A DNA stretch of 64,000 nt from Protaetiibacter sp. (GTDB taxonomy: Bacteria > Actinomycetota > Actinomycetes > Actinomycetales > Microbacteriaceae). The notes beneath the pieces were generated by a model. That model did not search any database, had not been told where the DNA came from, and worked only from the letters and a program-made list of their open reading frames with translations. This document shows positions 44,086 to 53,073 of this stretch, piece after piece (positions within the stretch are counted from its first letter, which is position 1; every line of letters begins with the position of its first letter). Where the stretch lies: contig JASLGG010000043.1 in assembly GCA_030150265.1 (NCBI GenBank), positions 1 to 64,000 on the forward strand, given 5' to 3'. A program made the position numbers and the translations under genes.

Positions 44086-44639
44086 AGGGGCCACCCCTCG
44101 CGCGGCGACCCGTCGTCGTCGCGCAGCAGATGGCCGTGCCAGCCCATCGGACGGCGTCCGTCGCGGAACGGGATGTCGACCGGCCGCTCCCCGTCGAAGC
44201 GGAAGCCGGCGGCCCGCACCACCCGCGCCGAGGCGACGTTGCCGGCCACCGCCTCCCAGCCGATCCGCTCCTCGCAGAGCTCCGCGAACACCCACGCGCA
44301 CACGCCGCGCACGGCCTCCGTCATGTAGCCGCGCCCGCGATACGGCGCCCCCATCCAGAAGCCGATGTCGTGTCGCTCCCGGCGCCAGCCGATCGAGCCG
44401 AGATGCGGACCGTCCTCGGCCTCCCGGATGCTCCACTGCGCGGCGTCGCCCGACTCCCAGCCCGGGCGGGCGAGCTCGCGCACGAACGACACGGCGTCTT
44501 CGCGGGCGTACGGCCAGGGGAGCATCGCGAGCATGTCGCGCATGAGCTCGTCCTGGCAGAGACGCGTGATCTGGTCGACGTCGTCGTCCGTCGGGATCGA
44601 GAGCACGAGCCGCTCGGTGCGGATGACGACGGGTTCCAT
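44082..44639 (-). CDS. GNAT-family N-acetyltransferase
   Basis: A 185-aa RimJ/RimL-type acetyltransferase: LVLSIPTDDDVDQITRLCQD at the start, IGWRRERHDIGFWMGAPYRGRGYMTEAV (the acetyl-CoA pyrophosphate loop RGRGYM) and AGNVASARVVRAAGFRFDGE. Probably acetylates an amine or protein N-terminus. Located 2 nt after trpS and overlapping the HAD gene, so the three are co-transcribed. Confidence 0.9.
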   Translation of the reverse strand: MEPVVIRTERLVLSIPTDDDVDQITRLCQDELMRDMLAMLPWPYAREDAVSFVRELARPGWESGDAAQWSIREAEDGPHLGSIGWRRERHDIGFWMGAPYRGRGYMTEAVRGVCAWVFAELCEERIGWEAVAGNVASARVVRAAGFRFDGERPVDIPFRDGRRPMGWHGHLLRDDDGSPREGWPL

Positions 44640-44641
44640 CG

Positions 44642-45646
44642 TCAGCGCCGCGGCAGGAAGCCGATGCGGTCGTAGACCCGCGCGAGGGTGGCTTCGGCGA
44701 TCGCGTTCGCGCGCTCGGCGTTGCTCGCGAGCACCCGGTCCAGCTCGGCCGGGTCGGCGAGCAGCTCGAGGGCGCGCTCACGCACCGGGCCGAACTCGGC
44801 GACCACGGCATCCGCGACGGCGCCCTTGAGGTCGCCGTAGCCGCGGCCCGCGAACTCGTGCTCGAGGGTGTCGATCGAGGTTCCGCCGAGCACCGACAGC
44901 AGCGTCAGCAGGTTGGAGACGCCGGGCTTCGCCGCGGGGTCGTAGTGCACCGAGCCGTCGGCGTCGGTCACCGCCGACTTGATCTTCTTGACCAGCCGCG
45001 TCGGCTCGTCCAGCAGCCACAGGATGCCGTTCTCGGTCTCGCCCGACTTCGACATCTTCGCGGTCGGGTTCTGCAGGTCGTAGACCTTCGCGGTCTCCTT
45101 GAGGATCGACACCTCGGGCACCACGAAGGTCTCTCCGAAGCGCGAGTTGAAGCGCTGCGCGAGGTCGCGGGTGAGCTCGATGTGCTGGCGCTGGTCCTCG
45201 CCGACGGGCACGATCTCGGCGTCGTAGAGCAGCACGTCGGCGGCCTGCAGGATCGGATAGGTGAAGAGGCCGACGGATGCCGAGTCGGCACCCTGCCTGG
45301 CGGACTTGTCCTTGAACTGGGTCATCCGGCTCGCCTCGCCGAAGCCCGTGATGGTGTTGAGCACCCACGCGAGCTGCGCGTGCGCCGGCACCTGGGACTG
45401 CACGAACAGCGTCGAGGCGGTCGGGTCGATGCCGGCTGCGATGTACTGCGCGGCGGTACGCCGTGTCTTCTCGCGGAGGGATGCGGGATCCTGCGGCACG
45501 GTGATCGCGTGCAGGTCGACGACGCAGAAGATCGCGTCGTAGTCGCTCTGCAGCTGCTTCCACTGCAGGAGGGCGCCGATGTAGTTGCCCGCGTGGAGCG
45601 AGTCGGCGGAGGGTTGCATGCCCGAGAACAGGCGGGGCTTGGTCAT
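44642..45646 (-). CDS. trpS: Tryptophanyl-tRNA synthetase
   Basis: Charges tRNA-Trp. Class I signatures are LFSGMQPSADSLHAGNYIGA (HIGH-like) and AKMSKSGETENGI (KMSKS). 334 aa from ATG 45646; an upstream ATG at 45679 is less likely because MTKPRLFSGMQPS matches the family start and AAGGA lies 8-9 nt before it. Drug-resistance-type duplications of trpS exist, but nothing here indicates which form this is. Confidence 0.94.
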   Translation of the reverse strand: MTKPRLFSGMQPSADSLHAGNYIGALLQWKQLQSDYDAIFCVVDLHAITVPQDPASLREKTRRTAAQYIAAGIDPTASTLFVQSQVPAHAQLAWVLNTITGFGEASRMTQFKDKSARQGADSASVGLFTYPILQAADVLLYDAEIVPVGEDQRQHIELTRDLAQRFNSRFGETFVVPEVSILKETAKVYDLQNPTAKMSKSGETENGILWLLDEPTRLVKKIKSAVTDADGSVHYDPAAKPGVSNLLTLLSVLGGTSIDTLEHEFAGRGYGDLKGAVADAVVAEFGPVRERALELLADPAELDRVLASNAERANAIAEATLARVYDRIGFLPRR

Positions 45647-45703
45647 GGGTGGGGTCCTTGGATCGGCGGATTTCGACACGCCTGCTGTGCAGGCTACTCA
45701 ATC

Positions 45704-45722
45704 TGCGGTCTACGAGACCGCA
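45704..45722. terminator. Hairpin over the xthA stop codon
   Basis: TGCGGTCT-ACG-AGACCGCA, a perfect 8-bp stem that includes the stop codon of xthA (45710-45712). It may terminate or stabilise the mRNA; no T-run is seen. Confidence 0.4.
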
Positions 45723-46546
45723 TAGTCGACGACGACGGGGGCGTGGTCGGACCATCGCTCGTCGTAGGCCGCCGCGCGGTCGATCGTGTAGGAGGTCACC
45801 TTCTCGGCGAGCGCCGGAGTCGCCAGGTGGTAGTCGATGCGCCATCCGGTGTCGGTGTCGAAGGCCTGGCCGCGCTGCGACCACCAGGTGTAGGGGCCGG
45901 GCACCTCGCCCGCCCAGCGGCGGCCGACGTCGACCCAGCCGAGGCCGGCGCCCGCGTTGTAGCCGTCGTCGGTTTCGGCCCCGAGGATGCGATCGAAGTA
46001 GGCGCGCTCCTCGGGCAGGAAGCCGGCCCGCTTGACGTTGCCCTTCCAGTTCTTGATGTCGAGGGTGCGGTGGCCGACGTTGAGGTCGCCGACCACGAGC
46101 GCGAGCGGGTTGTGCTCGGCGAGCTTCGGCAGGCGCTCGACGAAGGCCTCGAGGAACTTGTACTTCTCGACCTGTTTGGGGGTGTCGGCCTCGCCGGAGT
46201 TCACGTAGCACGAGACCACCGTCACGATCGTGCCGTCGACGTCGTAGTCGGCCTCGAGCCAGCGGCCCGCCGAGTCGAAGTCGTCGGGGCCGAAGGTCAC
46301 GCGGTGGAGGTCGGCCTTGCGACGGCTCGCGAGCGCCACGCCCGCGCGGCCCTTCGCGGTCGCCGGGTCGTGCAGCACGTCCCACTCCTCGCCGAGGAGC
46401 GCCGTGAGGTCGTCGGTCTCGGCGCGCACCTCCTGGAGCGCCAGGATGTCGACCCCGCGGGGGGCGAGCCACTCGCCCATGCCCTTGCGGTACGCGGCGC
46501 GCACGCCGTTGACGTTGACCGAGGCGATGCGGAGGGGGCGTGACAC
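45710..46546 (-). CDS. xthA: Exodeoxyribonuclease III
   Basis: AP endonuclease and 3'-exonuclease for base excision repair, 278 aa. Family motifs: RIASVNVNGVRAAYRKG, ILALQEVRAE (metal Glu), YVNSGEAD, VVGDLNVGHRTLDIKNW, RIDYHLATPAL and the C-terminal RWSDHAPVVVDY (catalytic His). GTG 46546 follows TAGAGT (46559-46554) by 7 nt, suggesting a leaderless mRNA. The preceding membrane protein gene ends 15 nt upstream. Confidence 0.93.
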   Translation of the reverse strand: MSRPLRIASVNVNGVRAAYRKGMGEWLAPRGVDILALQEVRAETDDLTALLGEEWDVLHDPATAKGRAGVALASRRKADLHRVTFGPDDFDSAGRWLEADYDVDGTIVTVVSCYVNSGEADTPKQVEKYKFLEAFVERLPKLAEHNPLALVVGDLNVGHRTLDIKNWKGNVKRAGFLPEERAYFDRILGAETDDGYNAGAGLGWVDVGRRWAGEVPGPYTWWSQRGQAFDTDTGWRIDYHLATPALAEKVTSYTIDRAAAYDERWSDHAPVVVDYAVS

Positions 46547-46560
46547 GCCTCCAACTCTAG

Positions 46561-47610
46561 TCAGGGCCGCCGACGTCCGAAGAGGCGCCGCCAGAAGCCC
46601 GGCCGCGAGGCCTCGAGCTCGGCGCGCACCTCCTCGCGCAGCCGCGCGTGCTCGGCGGCTGCGGCCCGGGCTCGCTCCGCGGCGAGCCGCCTGTCGAGCG
46701 GCACCCCGGCATCCTTCATCGACACGAAGACCCAGCAGGCCGCGATGAGGATCACCTGGCAGATGAGCGTGAACCAGATGAGCAGCCCGATGATGACGGC
46801 GAACCCCGCGAGCAGCGGATTGCGGGTGGCACCGCCGAGCAGCGTCGTGCCGAGCACTTTGAGCACCCCGAGCGCGAACGCGCCGAGCAGCGAGCCCGGC
46901 GCGAGGAACCGCAGCGGGATGTGCACCCCGGCGAGCACGCGGTAGAGCGCCGCGAGGACGACGGTGTCGAGCGCGAACATCACGCCGGCCGAGAGCGCGC
47001 GGGCGCTCAGCGCGACCGCGGCGGTGTCCCGGATGCCGAGCCAGCCGAGCACGCCGTCGATCGCCTGCGACGACAGCACCGTGAGGCCGGCCGACACGAG
47101 CAGCAGGGCTCCGAAGCCGAGCGCGAGCCCGAGATCCTTGAGCTTCAGCAGCAGGAAGTTGGTGCGGGGGCCGGGCAGGTCGCCGAGCAGCCGGATGGCG
47201 TCGCGCGCGGAGGCGAGCCAGCCGAGCGCGGTCACGAGCAGGCCGGCGAGCGCGATCGAGCCCGTCCAGGTCAGCACCGTGGTGTTGACGAGATCGGAGG
47301 GGCGGATCGCGCCTCCGCTTCCCGTATCGATCAGGCCCGGGACCGCGCTCGCGATCAGCGCGAAGAGCGCGTCCTGCAGCGCGCGGTTGCCGGCCAGCAC
47401 GATCCCGAACACCGAGAAGGCCACCCACACGGCGGCGAACACCGCGAACACCGCCTGGTTGGAGAGCCCCGATGCGAGCAGCGGCCCGCGGTGGTCGGAG
47501 TAGTCGCGGAACACCCGCACGGGCTTGAGCCGCATCGTGCCGTCGACGATCCGCCGCGCGCGCGGCACGAGACCGGGCTTCCCCGCATCCGGCTCGGACG
47601 TCTCGGCCAT
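46561..47610 (-). CDS. YihY/BrkB-family membrane protein
   Basis: Integral membrane protein of 349 aa with about six helices (for example AVFAAVWVAFSVFGIVLAG, IALAGLLVTALGWLAS, NPLLAGFAVIIGLLIWFTLICQVILIAACWVF), matching the YihY/virulence factor BrkB family. Cytoplasmic ends: an N-terminal tail and a C-terminal basic helix rich in Ala/Arg/Glu. Function of the family is not established. ATG 47610 is 6 nt after TAGCGT (47622-47617), leaderless. Confidence 0.85.
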   Translation of the reverse strand: MAETSEPDAGKPGLVPRARRIVDGTMRLKPVRVFRDYSDHRGPLLASGLSNQAVFAVFAAVWVAFSVFGIVLAGNRALQDALFALIASAVPGLIDTGSGGAIRPSDLVNTTVLTWTGSIALAGLLVTALGWLASARDAIRLLGDLPGPRTNFLLLKLKDLGLALGFGALLLVSAGLTVLSSQAIDGVLGWLGIRDTAAVALSARALSAGVMFALDTVVLAALYRVLAGVHIPLRFLAPGSLLGAFALGVLKVLGTTLLGGATRNPLLAGFAVIIGLLIWFTLICQVILIAACWVFVSMKDAGVPLDRRLAAERARAAAAEHARLREEVRAELEASRPGFWRRLFGRRRP

Positions 47611-47651
47611 CACCCCACGCTACCCGCAGGGGTGCCGGATGCCCCGGCCGG

Positions 47652-48500
47652 CTACCAGCCCGAGCCCGGCGTGCTCAGCACCCGCGCGGCCGAGGCGATG
47701 CCGGCCTGAGCGGCGGCCTCGGGCGTCGCGTCGTCGACGAGCGCCATCAGGAACCCGGCGGCGAAGGCGTCGCCCGCGCCCGTGGTGTCGACGACATCCG
47801 GCACGAGGGGCACCGCGAGGTCGATCGTGTCGTCGGCGGTGCGCACCGTCACGGGATCGGGGCCGCGCTTCACCACGACGATCGGCGCGGGTCGTGCGTC
47901 GGCGGTGTCCCAGCCGAGGAAGGCGGCCTCTTCGGCGTTCGCGAGCACGACGCGGGGCGTCATCGCCTCGAGCAGCTCCGCCACCCGCTCGACCCCGAGG
48001 CCGCGCAGGAGGGAGAGGGAGGAGGCGTCGACGCTCACCGGGATGCCGCGTCGCGCCGCCTCGCGGGCGAGCTCGAGGAAGACCGGCACCTGCTCCGGCG
48101 TGCCGAGGCCGTACATCGGCACGTGCAGCCAGTGGGCTCCCGCGAGCCACTCGGGGTCGATGGGCTCGAGCTCGGCCGCGGCCGCGCGGTCGGGCAGCAT
48201 GCTGCGCTCGCCGGTCTCGTCGATGAGGATCACGATCGTGCCCGTGCGCCCGCCGCGCTGCAGGCGGGTGTCGATGCCGATGCCCTGCAGCACGCTCTCG
48301 AGCGCGGTGCCCGCCGCGTCGTCGCCGACGCGTCCGATGAACCGGGCGGCGCCGCCCTGGCGCGCGACGGCTGCCGCGACGTTGGCCGCCGATCCGCCCT
48401 GCGCGCGGAAGATGCGCACGGGCGTGTCGGTGCCGCGCTCGATGTGCTGGGTGCCCCAGACGACGACATCCTCGACGATGTCGCCCGCGACGGCGATCAT
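47652..48500 (-). CDS. PfkB-family sugar kinase, probable pseudouridine kinase
   Basis: Ribokinase-like enzyme of 282 aa: GGSAANVAAAVARQG and the C-terminal PfkB signature DTTGAGDAFAAGFLMAL (catalytic Asp, anion hole). ATGA overlap with psuG strongly suggests it makes the pseudouridine 5'-phosphate that PsuG cleaves. Sequence alone cannot prove the substrate; adenosine or ribose kinases share these motifs. Confidence 0.85.
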   Translation of the reverse strand: MIAVAGDIVEDVVVWGTQHIERGTDTPVRIFRAQGGSAANVAAAVARQGGAARFIGRVGDDAAGTALESVLQGIGIDTRLQRGGRTGTIVILIDETGERSMLPDRAAAAELEPIDPEWLAGAHWLHVPMYGLGTPEQVPVFLELAREAARRGIPVSVDASSLSLLRGLGVERVAELLEAMTPRVVLANAEEAAFLGWDTADARPAPIVVVKRGPDPVTVRTADDTIDLAVPLVPDVVDTTGAGDAFAAGFLMALVDDATPEAAAQAGIASAARVLSTPGSGW

Positions 48501-49408
48501 CAGCGCAGCGAGGCCGCGATCTGCGCGCCGAGCGCGACGTTGCCGCGGTAGACGGCGACGTTCACGTCGAGGCTGCGTCCACCGGTCTCCCGCTGGATGA
48601 AGTCGAGCAGGAACGGGGTCGTGTCGTGCCCGCTGATGCCGGCCGCCTCGGCCGCGGCCCAGGCCTTGGCGAGCACCGCGTCGTGCACCTCCACGGGGAG
48701 CTGCGCGTCCGCGGCGACGGGGTTCGCCACGAGCACGGTGGAGCGGATCTCGAGCTCGTCGCGCGCGGCGACGATGTCGGCGATCTCGGCGGTGCTGTCG
48801 ACGGAGTACTCCAGGTCGTAGCCCGAGTCGGAGATGTAGAAGCCGGGGTAGTCGGTCGTGCGGTAGCCCACGACGGCGAGGTTGAGCGTCTCGAGGCGCT
48901 CGAGGGTGAGCGGGATGTCGAGGATCGACTTGACGCCGGCGCTCACCACGACCAGGGGGAGCCCCGCGAGGGTCGTGAGGTCGGCGGACTCGTCGAAGGT
49001 CTCCTGGGCGCCGCGGTGCACGCCGCCGAGCCCGCCCGTCGAGAACACCCGGATGCCGGCCCGCACCGCGAGGTAGGCGGTCGCCGCGACGGTGGTGCCG
49101 CCTCCGAGGCGCTTGGCCGCGGCCACGGGGATGTCGCGCACGCTGACCTTCACGACGCTGTCGTCGTTCGAGAGGCGCACGATCTGCTCCTCGGAGAGGC
49201 CGACGGTGGCGACGCCGTCGACGAGGCCGATCGTCGCGGGCACGGCGCCCGCCTTGCGCACGATCTCCTCGGCCTCGAGGGCCACCTCGACGTTCCGGGG
49301 CCGGGGGAGACCGTGCGTGAAGATCGTCGACTCGAGCGCGAGCACCGGCGTGCCCGCCGCGACCGCATCCCGAACCTCGGCTGACACCGCGAAAGCCTGC
49401 GTGGCCAT
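48500..49408 (-). CDS. psuG: Pseudouridine-5'-phosphate glycosidase
   Basis: Splits pseudouridine 5'-phosphate to uracil and ribose 5-phosphate. Characteristic blocks: VLALESTIFTHGLPRPRN (catalytic Glu), PATIGLVDGVATVGL, KVSVRDIPVAAAKRLGGGTTVAATA (catalytic Lys), STGGLGGVHRGAQETFDESADL and VANPVAADAQLP. 302 aa. ATG 49408 is preceded 6 nt by AAGGGA; another ATG at 49411 is possible. Divergent from a LysR regulator across a 98-nt region. Confidence 0.95.
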   Translation of the reverse strand: MATQAFAVSAEVRDAVAAGTPVLALESTIFTHGLPRPRNVEVALEAEEIVRKAGAVPATIGLVDGVATVGLSEEQIVRLSNDDSVVKVSVRDIPVAAAKRLGGGTTVAATAYLAVRAGIRVFSTGGLGGVHRGAQETFDESADLTTLAGLPLVVVSAGVKSILDIPLTLERLETLNLAVVGYRTTDYPGFYISDSGYDLEYSVDSTAEIADIVAARDELEIRSTVLVANPVAADAQLPVEVHDAVLAKAWAAAEAAGISGHDTTPFLLDFIQRETGGRSLDVNVAVYRGNVALGAQIAASLR

Positions 49409-49460
49409 CATCCATCCCTTTCCTCGGAGAACTGTCCGATCCCACGCTACGGGCACGGCG

Positions 49461-49480
49461 TCATCGCATCAACGCGATGA
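49461..49480. promoter_or_regulatory. Candidate LysR operator
   Basis: TCATCGC-ATCAAC-GCGATGA is a perfect 7-bp dyad in the psuG/LysR divergent spacer. LysR proteins usually bind such T-N11-A-type dyads. A -10-like TAAGGT (49495-49500) for the regulator lies just downstream. Confidence 0.6.
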
Positions 49481-49506
49481 TTCCGGATGATTGATAAGGT
49501 TCGATG

Positions 49507-50391
49507 ATGGATGTGTCGCTCCGTCAGGTGGAGGTGTTCGCCGCCGTCGCGCACGCGCTCCACTTCGGCAAGGCTGCCGAGGCGCTCTACACCTCGCAGT
49601 CGATGGTGAGCCAGGAGATCCGGCGCCTCGAGGATCGCGCCGGCGCCCTGCTGTTCGACCGCTCCACCCGCCGCGTCGCGCTCACGCCCGCGGGGGAGGC
49701 CCTGCTGCCGGCCGCGGAGGCGCTGCTCGCGGCGTCCCGGGAGTTCGCGATCGCCGCGCGCCTCGCGGCCGGGCTCGACACGACACTGCTCCGGCTCGCG
49801 GCCAGCCCGAGCGCCATGAACGACCTGGTGCCGCGGGCGCTCCGCCGCAGCGAGGAGGCGCTCCCGCACCTCACGATCGAGGACATCGCGGTCGAGACCG
49901 GCGAGGTCGAGCCCGCGCTCCTCGCGGGCGACGCGGATGTCGGGATCGGCCGCTTCCTCGACCTGCCCGCGGGCTACCGGGTGGAGACCGTGCGCGAGGA
50001 GGAGGTTCTCGTCGCGATGAGCGCCGCGCACCCCGCCGCCGCGTCCCGCCACGTGCGGCTCGACCGGTTGAGCGAGCTGCCGCTCATGCTGTGGCCGCGC
50101 GAGCGCAGCCCGCGATACTACGACGTCATCCTCGACATCTGCCACCGGCGCGGGCTCGACCCGATCGTGCTCGTCAGCCAGCCGCGCATCATCGGCAGCC
50201 GCTCCTACTTCCTCTCCGAGAACCGGGCGTTCACGCTCATCTCGGCGTCTGCGGCGTCGGCGCTCCCGCTCGACATCGCGGCGCGACCGCTCGCCGAGCC
50301 CGCGACGCTGCCGCTCGAGGTCGGCTGGCGCGCCGCCGACCCGCGGCCCGCTGTCGCGCGCCTCGTCGAGGTGATCCGCTCGGTCGGCTGA
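49507..50391 (+). CDS. LysR-family transcriptional regulator
   Basis: 294-aa regulator with an N-terminal winged HTH (LRQVEVFAAVAHALHFGKAAEALYTSQSMVSQEIRRLED) and a C-terminal periplasmic-binding-like effector domain. Divergent from psuG-kinase, so probably controls pseudouridine catabolism; the effector is inferred. ATG 49507 is 6 nt after TAAGGT (49495-49500); ATG 49504 is also in frame. Confidence 0.88.
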   Translation: MDVSLRQVEVFAAVAHALHFGKAAEALYTSQSMVSQEIRRLEDRAGALLFDRSTRRVALTPAGEALLPAAEALLAASREFAIAARLAAGLDTTLLRLAASPSAMNDLVPRALRRSEEALPHLTIEDIAVETGEVEPALLAGDADVGIGRFLDLPAGYRVETVREEEVLVAMSAAHPAAASRHVRLDRLSELPLMLWPRERSPRYYDVILDICHRRGLDPIVLVSQPRIIGSRSYFLSENRAFTLISASAASALPLDIAARPLAEPATLPLEVGWRAADPRPAVARLVEVIRSVG

Positions 50392-50401
50392 GGCCGGAGC
50401 G

Positions 50402-51190
50402 CTACTTCTTCGGGATGTCGGGCTTGCCGCGCAGCACCGCGGCCTTGACCTCCGCGATCGCCTGCGTCACCTGGATGCCGCGCGGGCAGGCCTCCGAGCA
50501 GTTGAAGGTCGTACGGCAGCGCCACACGCCCTCCTTGTCGTTGAGGATGTCGAGGCGCACCTTCGCCGCCTCGTCGCGCGAGTCGAAGATGAAGCGGTGC
50601 GCGTTGACGATCGCCGCCGGGCCGAAGTACTGGCCGTCGGTCCAGAACACCGGGCAGCTCGAGGTGCACGCGGCGCACAGGATGCACTTGGTGGTGTCGT
50701 CGAAGCGCTCGCGCTGGGCGACCGACTGGATTCGCTCCTTGCCGTCCTTGGGCTTGCTGCTGGCGATGAGGAACGGCTGGATCTCGCGGTAGGAGGCGAA
50801 GAACGGCTCCATGTCGACGATGAGGTCCTTCTCGAGCGGCAGGCCCTTGATCGCCTCGACGTAGATCGGCTTCGAGATGTCGAGGTCCTTGATGAGGGTC
50901 TTGCACGCGAGCCGGTTGCGGCCGTTGATGCGCATGGCGTCCGAGCCGCAGATGCCGTGCGCGCACGAGCGGCGGAAGGTGAGCGAGCCGTCCTGCTCCC
51001 ACTTTATCTTGTGCAGCGCGTCGAGCACGCGGTCGGTCGCGTACAGCTCCACGTCGAAGTCCTGCCAGTACGGCTCGGCGTCCTTCTCCGGGTCGAAGCG
51101 GCGGATGATGAGGGTCACCGTGAAGGCCTGGATCGGCGCCTCGGGCTTCGCCGCGTCGTTCACGGCCTCGAGGGTGGCAGCGCCGGCCAT
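50402..51190 (-). CDS. sdhB: Succinate dehydrogenase iron-sulfur subunit
   Basis: Electron-transfer subunit of complex II, 262 aa. The [2Fe-2S] cysteines appear in RRSCAHGICGSDAMRINGRNRLACKT; the [4Fe-4S] and [3Fe-4S] ligands in KCILCAACTSSCPVF and FNCSEACPRGI. The RBS GAGAGGAAG lies inside a duplicated copy of the sdhA 3' end. Last gene of sdhCDAB. Confidence 0.96.
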   Translation of the reverse strand: MAGAATLEAVNDAAKPEAPIQAFTVTLIIRRFDPEKDAEPYWQDFDVELYATDRVLDALHKIKWEQDGSLTFRRSCAHGICGSDAMRINGRNRLACKTLIKDLDISKPIYVEAIKGLPLEKDLIVDMEPFFASYREIQPFLIASSKPKDGKERIQSVAQRERFDDTTKCILCAACTSSCPVFWTDGQYFGPAAIVNAHRFIFDSRDEAAKVRLDILNDKEGVWRCRTTFNCSEACPRGIQVTQAIAEVKAAVLRGKPDIPKK

Positions 51191-51236
51191 CAGTACTTCC
51201 TCTCCATGTTGCGGAACAGTCTGGTAGTTCGTGACC
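51190..51236 (-). repeat. Degenerate duplicate of the sdhA 3' end
   Basis: The sdhA terminus (51240-51275, encoding ITNYQPMERKY-stop) is echoed here: ACGAACTACCAG at 51234-51223 region and ATGGAGAGGAAGTACTGA at 51207-51190, separated by about 15 unrelated nt. The second part supplies the sdhB ribosome-binding site and start region. Confidence 0.6.
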
Positions 51237-51239
51237 GCA

Positions 51240-53060
51240 TCAGTACTTGCGTTCCATCGGCTGGTAGTTCGTGATCACGACCGGCTTCCAGTCGAGCGAG
51301 ATGTGGTCGGCGGCATCGGCCGAGTGCGGATCGCCCGTGAGGTACGCCATGGTGTGCTTCATGTAGGTCTCGTCGTCGCGCTTCGGGTAGTCGTCGCGCA
51401 TGTGGCCGCCGCGGCTCTCCTTGCGGTTGCGGGCGGAGTAGACGACGACCTCGGCCAGGTCGAGCAGGAAGCCCAGCTCGATGGCCTCGAGCAGGTCGGT
51501 GTTGAAGCGGTGGCCCTTGTCCTGGATCGAGACGTTCTTGTAGCGCTCGCGGAGCGAGTGGATGGTCCGGGTCACCTTCTCGAGCGACTCGTCGGTGCGG
51601 AACACCTGGGCGTTGCGGTCCATCTCGTCCTGCAGCTCCTTGCGGAGGGCGGCGATCCGCTCGGTGCCGGACGCGTTCCGCAGGCTCTCGACCATGTCGC
51701 GCACGCCGGCCGCGGCATCCGCGGGAAGCGGGGTGAAGTCGACGGTCTCGGCGTAGTCCACGGCGTTGTTGCCCGCGCGCTTGCCGAACACGTTGATGTC
51801 GAGCAGCGAGTTGGTGCCGAGGCGGTTCGAGCCGTGCACCGAGACGCACGCGCACTCGCCCGCGGCGTAGAGGCCGGGGACGACGGTGTCGTTGTCGCGC
51901 AGCACCTCGGCCTTGACGTTGGTCGGGATGCCGCCCATCGCGTAGTGCGCGGTGGGCATGACGGGCACGGGCTCGACGACCGGATCGACGCCCAGGTAGG
52001 TGCGGGCGAACTCGGTGATATCGGGGAGCTTGGTCTCGAGCACCTCGGCGCCGAGGTGGGTGCAGTCGAGCAGCACGTAGTCCTTGTGGGGGCCCGCGCC
52101 GCGGCCCTCCGCGACCTCCTGCACCATGCAGCGCGAGACGATGTCGCGCGGCGCCAGGTCCTTGATGGTGGGGGCGTAGCGCTCCATGAAGCGCTCGCCC
52201 GAGGCGTTGCGCAGGATCGCGCCCTCGCCGCGGGCGCCCTCGGTGAGCAGGATGCCGAGGCCGGCGAGGCCGGTCGGGTGGAACTGGAAGAACTCCATGT
52301 CCTCGAGCGGGAGGCCCTTGCGCCAGATGATGCCGACGCCGTCGCCCGTGAGGGTGTGCGCGTTCGAGGTGGTCTTGTAGATCTTGCCGAAGCCGCCGGT
52401 GGCGAAGACGATCGACTTGCCCTGGAAGACGTGCAGCTCACCGGTGGCCAGCTCGTAGGCGACGACGCCCGAGGGCTGGGGCACGCCATCCACCTCGGTC
52501 ATCACGAGGTCGAGCGCGTAGAACTCGTTGAAGAAGTTGACGCCGAGCTTGACGCAGTTCTGGAACAGCGTCTGCAGGATCATGTGGCCGGTGCGGTCGG
52601 CGGCGTAGCAGGCACGGCGCACCGGCGCCTTGCCGTGGTCGCGGGTGTGACCGCCGAAGCGGCGCTGGTCGATGCGGCCCTCGGGCGTGCGGTTGAACGG
52701 CAGGCCCATGTTCTCGAGGTCGAGGACGGCGTCGATCGCCTCCTTCGCGAGGATCTCGGCGGCGTCCTGATCGACGAGGTAGTCGCCGCCCTTGACGGTG
52801 TCGAAGGTGTGCCACTCCCAGCTGTCCTCCTCGACGTTCGCGAGCGCCGCGGCCATGCCGCCCTGCGCCGCGCCCGTGTGGGAGCGGGTGGGGTAGAGCT
52901 TCGTGATGACCGCCGTGTTCGCGCGGGGGGCCGCCTCGATCGCGGCGCGCATGCCCGCCCCGCCTGCTCCCACGATCACGACGTCGTGACGGTGATAGTG
53001 GACGCCGTCGATGACGTCTCCGTCTTCGAACTGCAGGTACTCGCTCACGTTCTCTCTCAT
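51240..53060 (-). CDS. sdhA: Succinate dehydrogenase flavoprotein subunit
   Basis: Catalytic subunit of complex II, oxidising succinate to fumarate with covalent FAD. The FAD motif is DVVIVGAGGAGMRAAIEA, the His flavinylation site SHTGAAQGGMAAAL, and active-site blocks QFHPTGLAG, PTAHYAMGGIPT (HYxMGG) and GLYAAGECACVSVHGSNRLG. About 606 aa from ATG 53060; GTG 53048 (VSEYLQFEDG) is an alternative with a GAGAG sequence just upstream. Confidence 0.95.
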   Translation of the reverse strand: MRENVSEYLQFEDGDVIDGVHYHRHDVVIVGAGGAGMRAAIEAAPRANTAVITKLYPTRSHTGAAQGGMAAALANVEEDSWEWHTFDTVKGGDYLVDQDAAEILAKEAIDAVLDLENMGLPFNRTPEGRIDQRRFGGHTRDHGKAPVRRACYAADRTGHMILQTLFQNCVKLGVNFFNEFYALDLVMTEVDGVPQPSGVVAYELATGELHVFQGKSIVFATGGFGKIYKTTSNAHTLTGDGVGIIWRKGLPLEDMEFFQFHPTGLAGLGILLTEGARGEGAILRNASGERFMERYAPTIKDLAPRDIVSRCMVQEVAEGRGAGPHKDYVLLDCTHLGAEVLETKLPDITEFARTYLGVDPVVEPVPVMPTAHYAMGGIPTNVKAEVLRDNDTVVPGLYAAGECACVSVHGSNRLGTNSLLDINVFGKRAGNNAVDYAETVDFTPLPADAAAGVRDMVESLRNASGTERIAALRKELQDEMDRNAQVFRTDESLEKVTRTIHSLRERYKNVSIQDKGHRFNTDLLEAIELGFLLDLAEVVVYSARNRKESRGGHMRDDYPKRDDETYMKHTMAYLTGDPHSADAADHISLDWKPVVITNYQPMERKY

Positions 53061-53073
53061 CACTGGGCGTCTG

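Noticed and set aside
45670..45710. TTTCGACACGCC...CTCAA stretch resembling a dispersed repeat common in actinobacterial intergenic DNA
   Set aside because: Single degenerate copy in this window; cannot be supported without a genome search.
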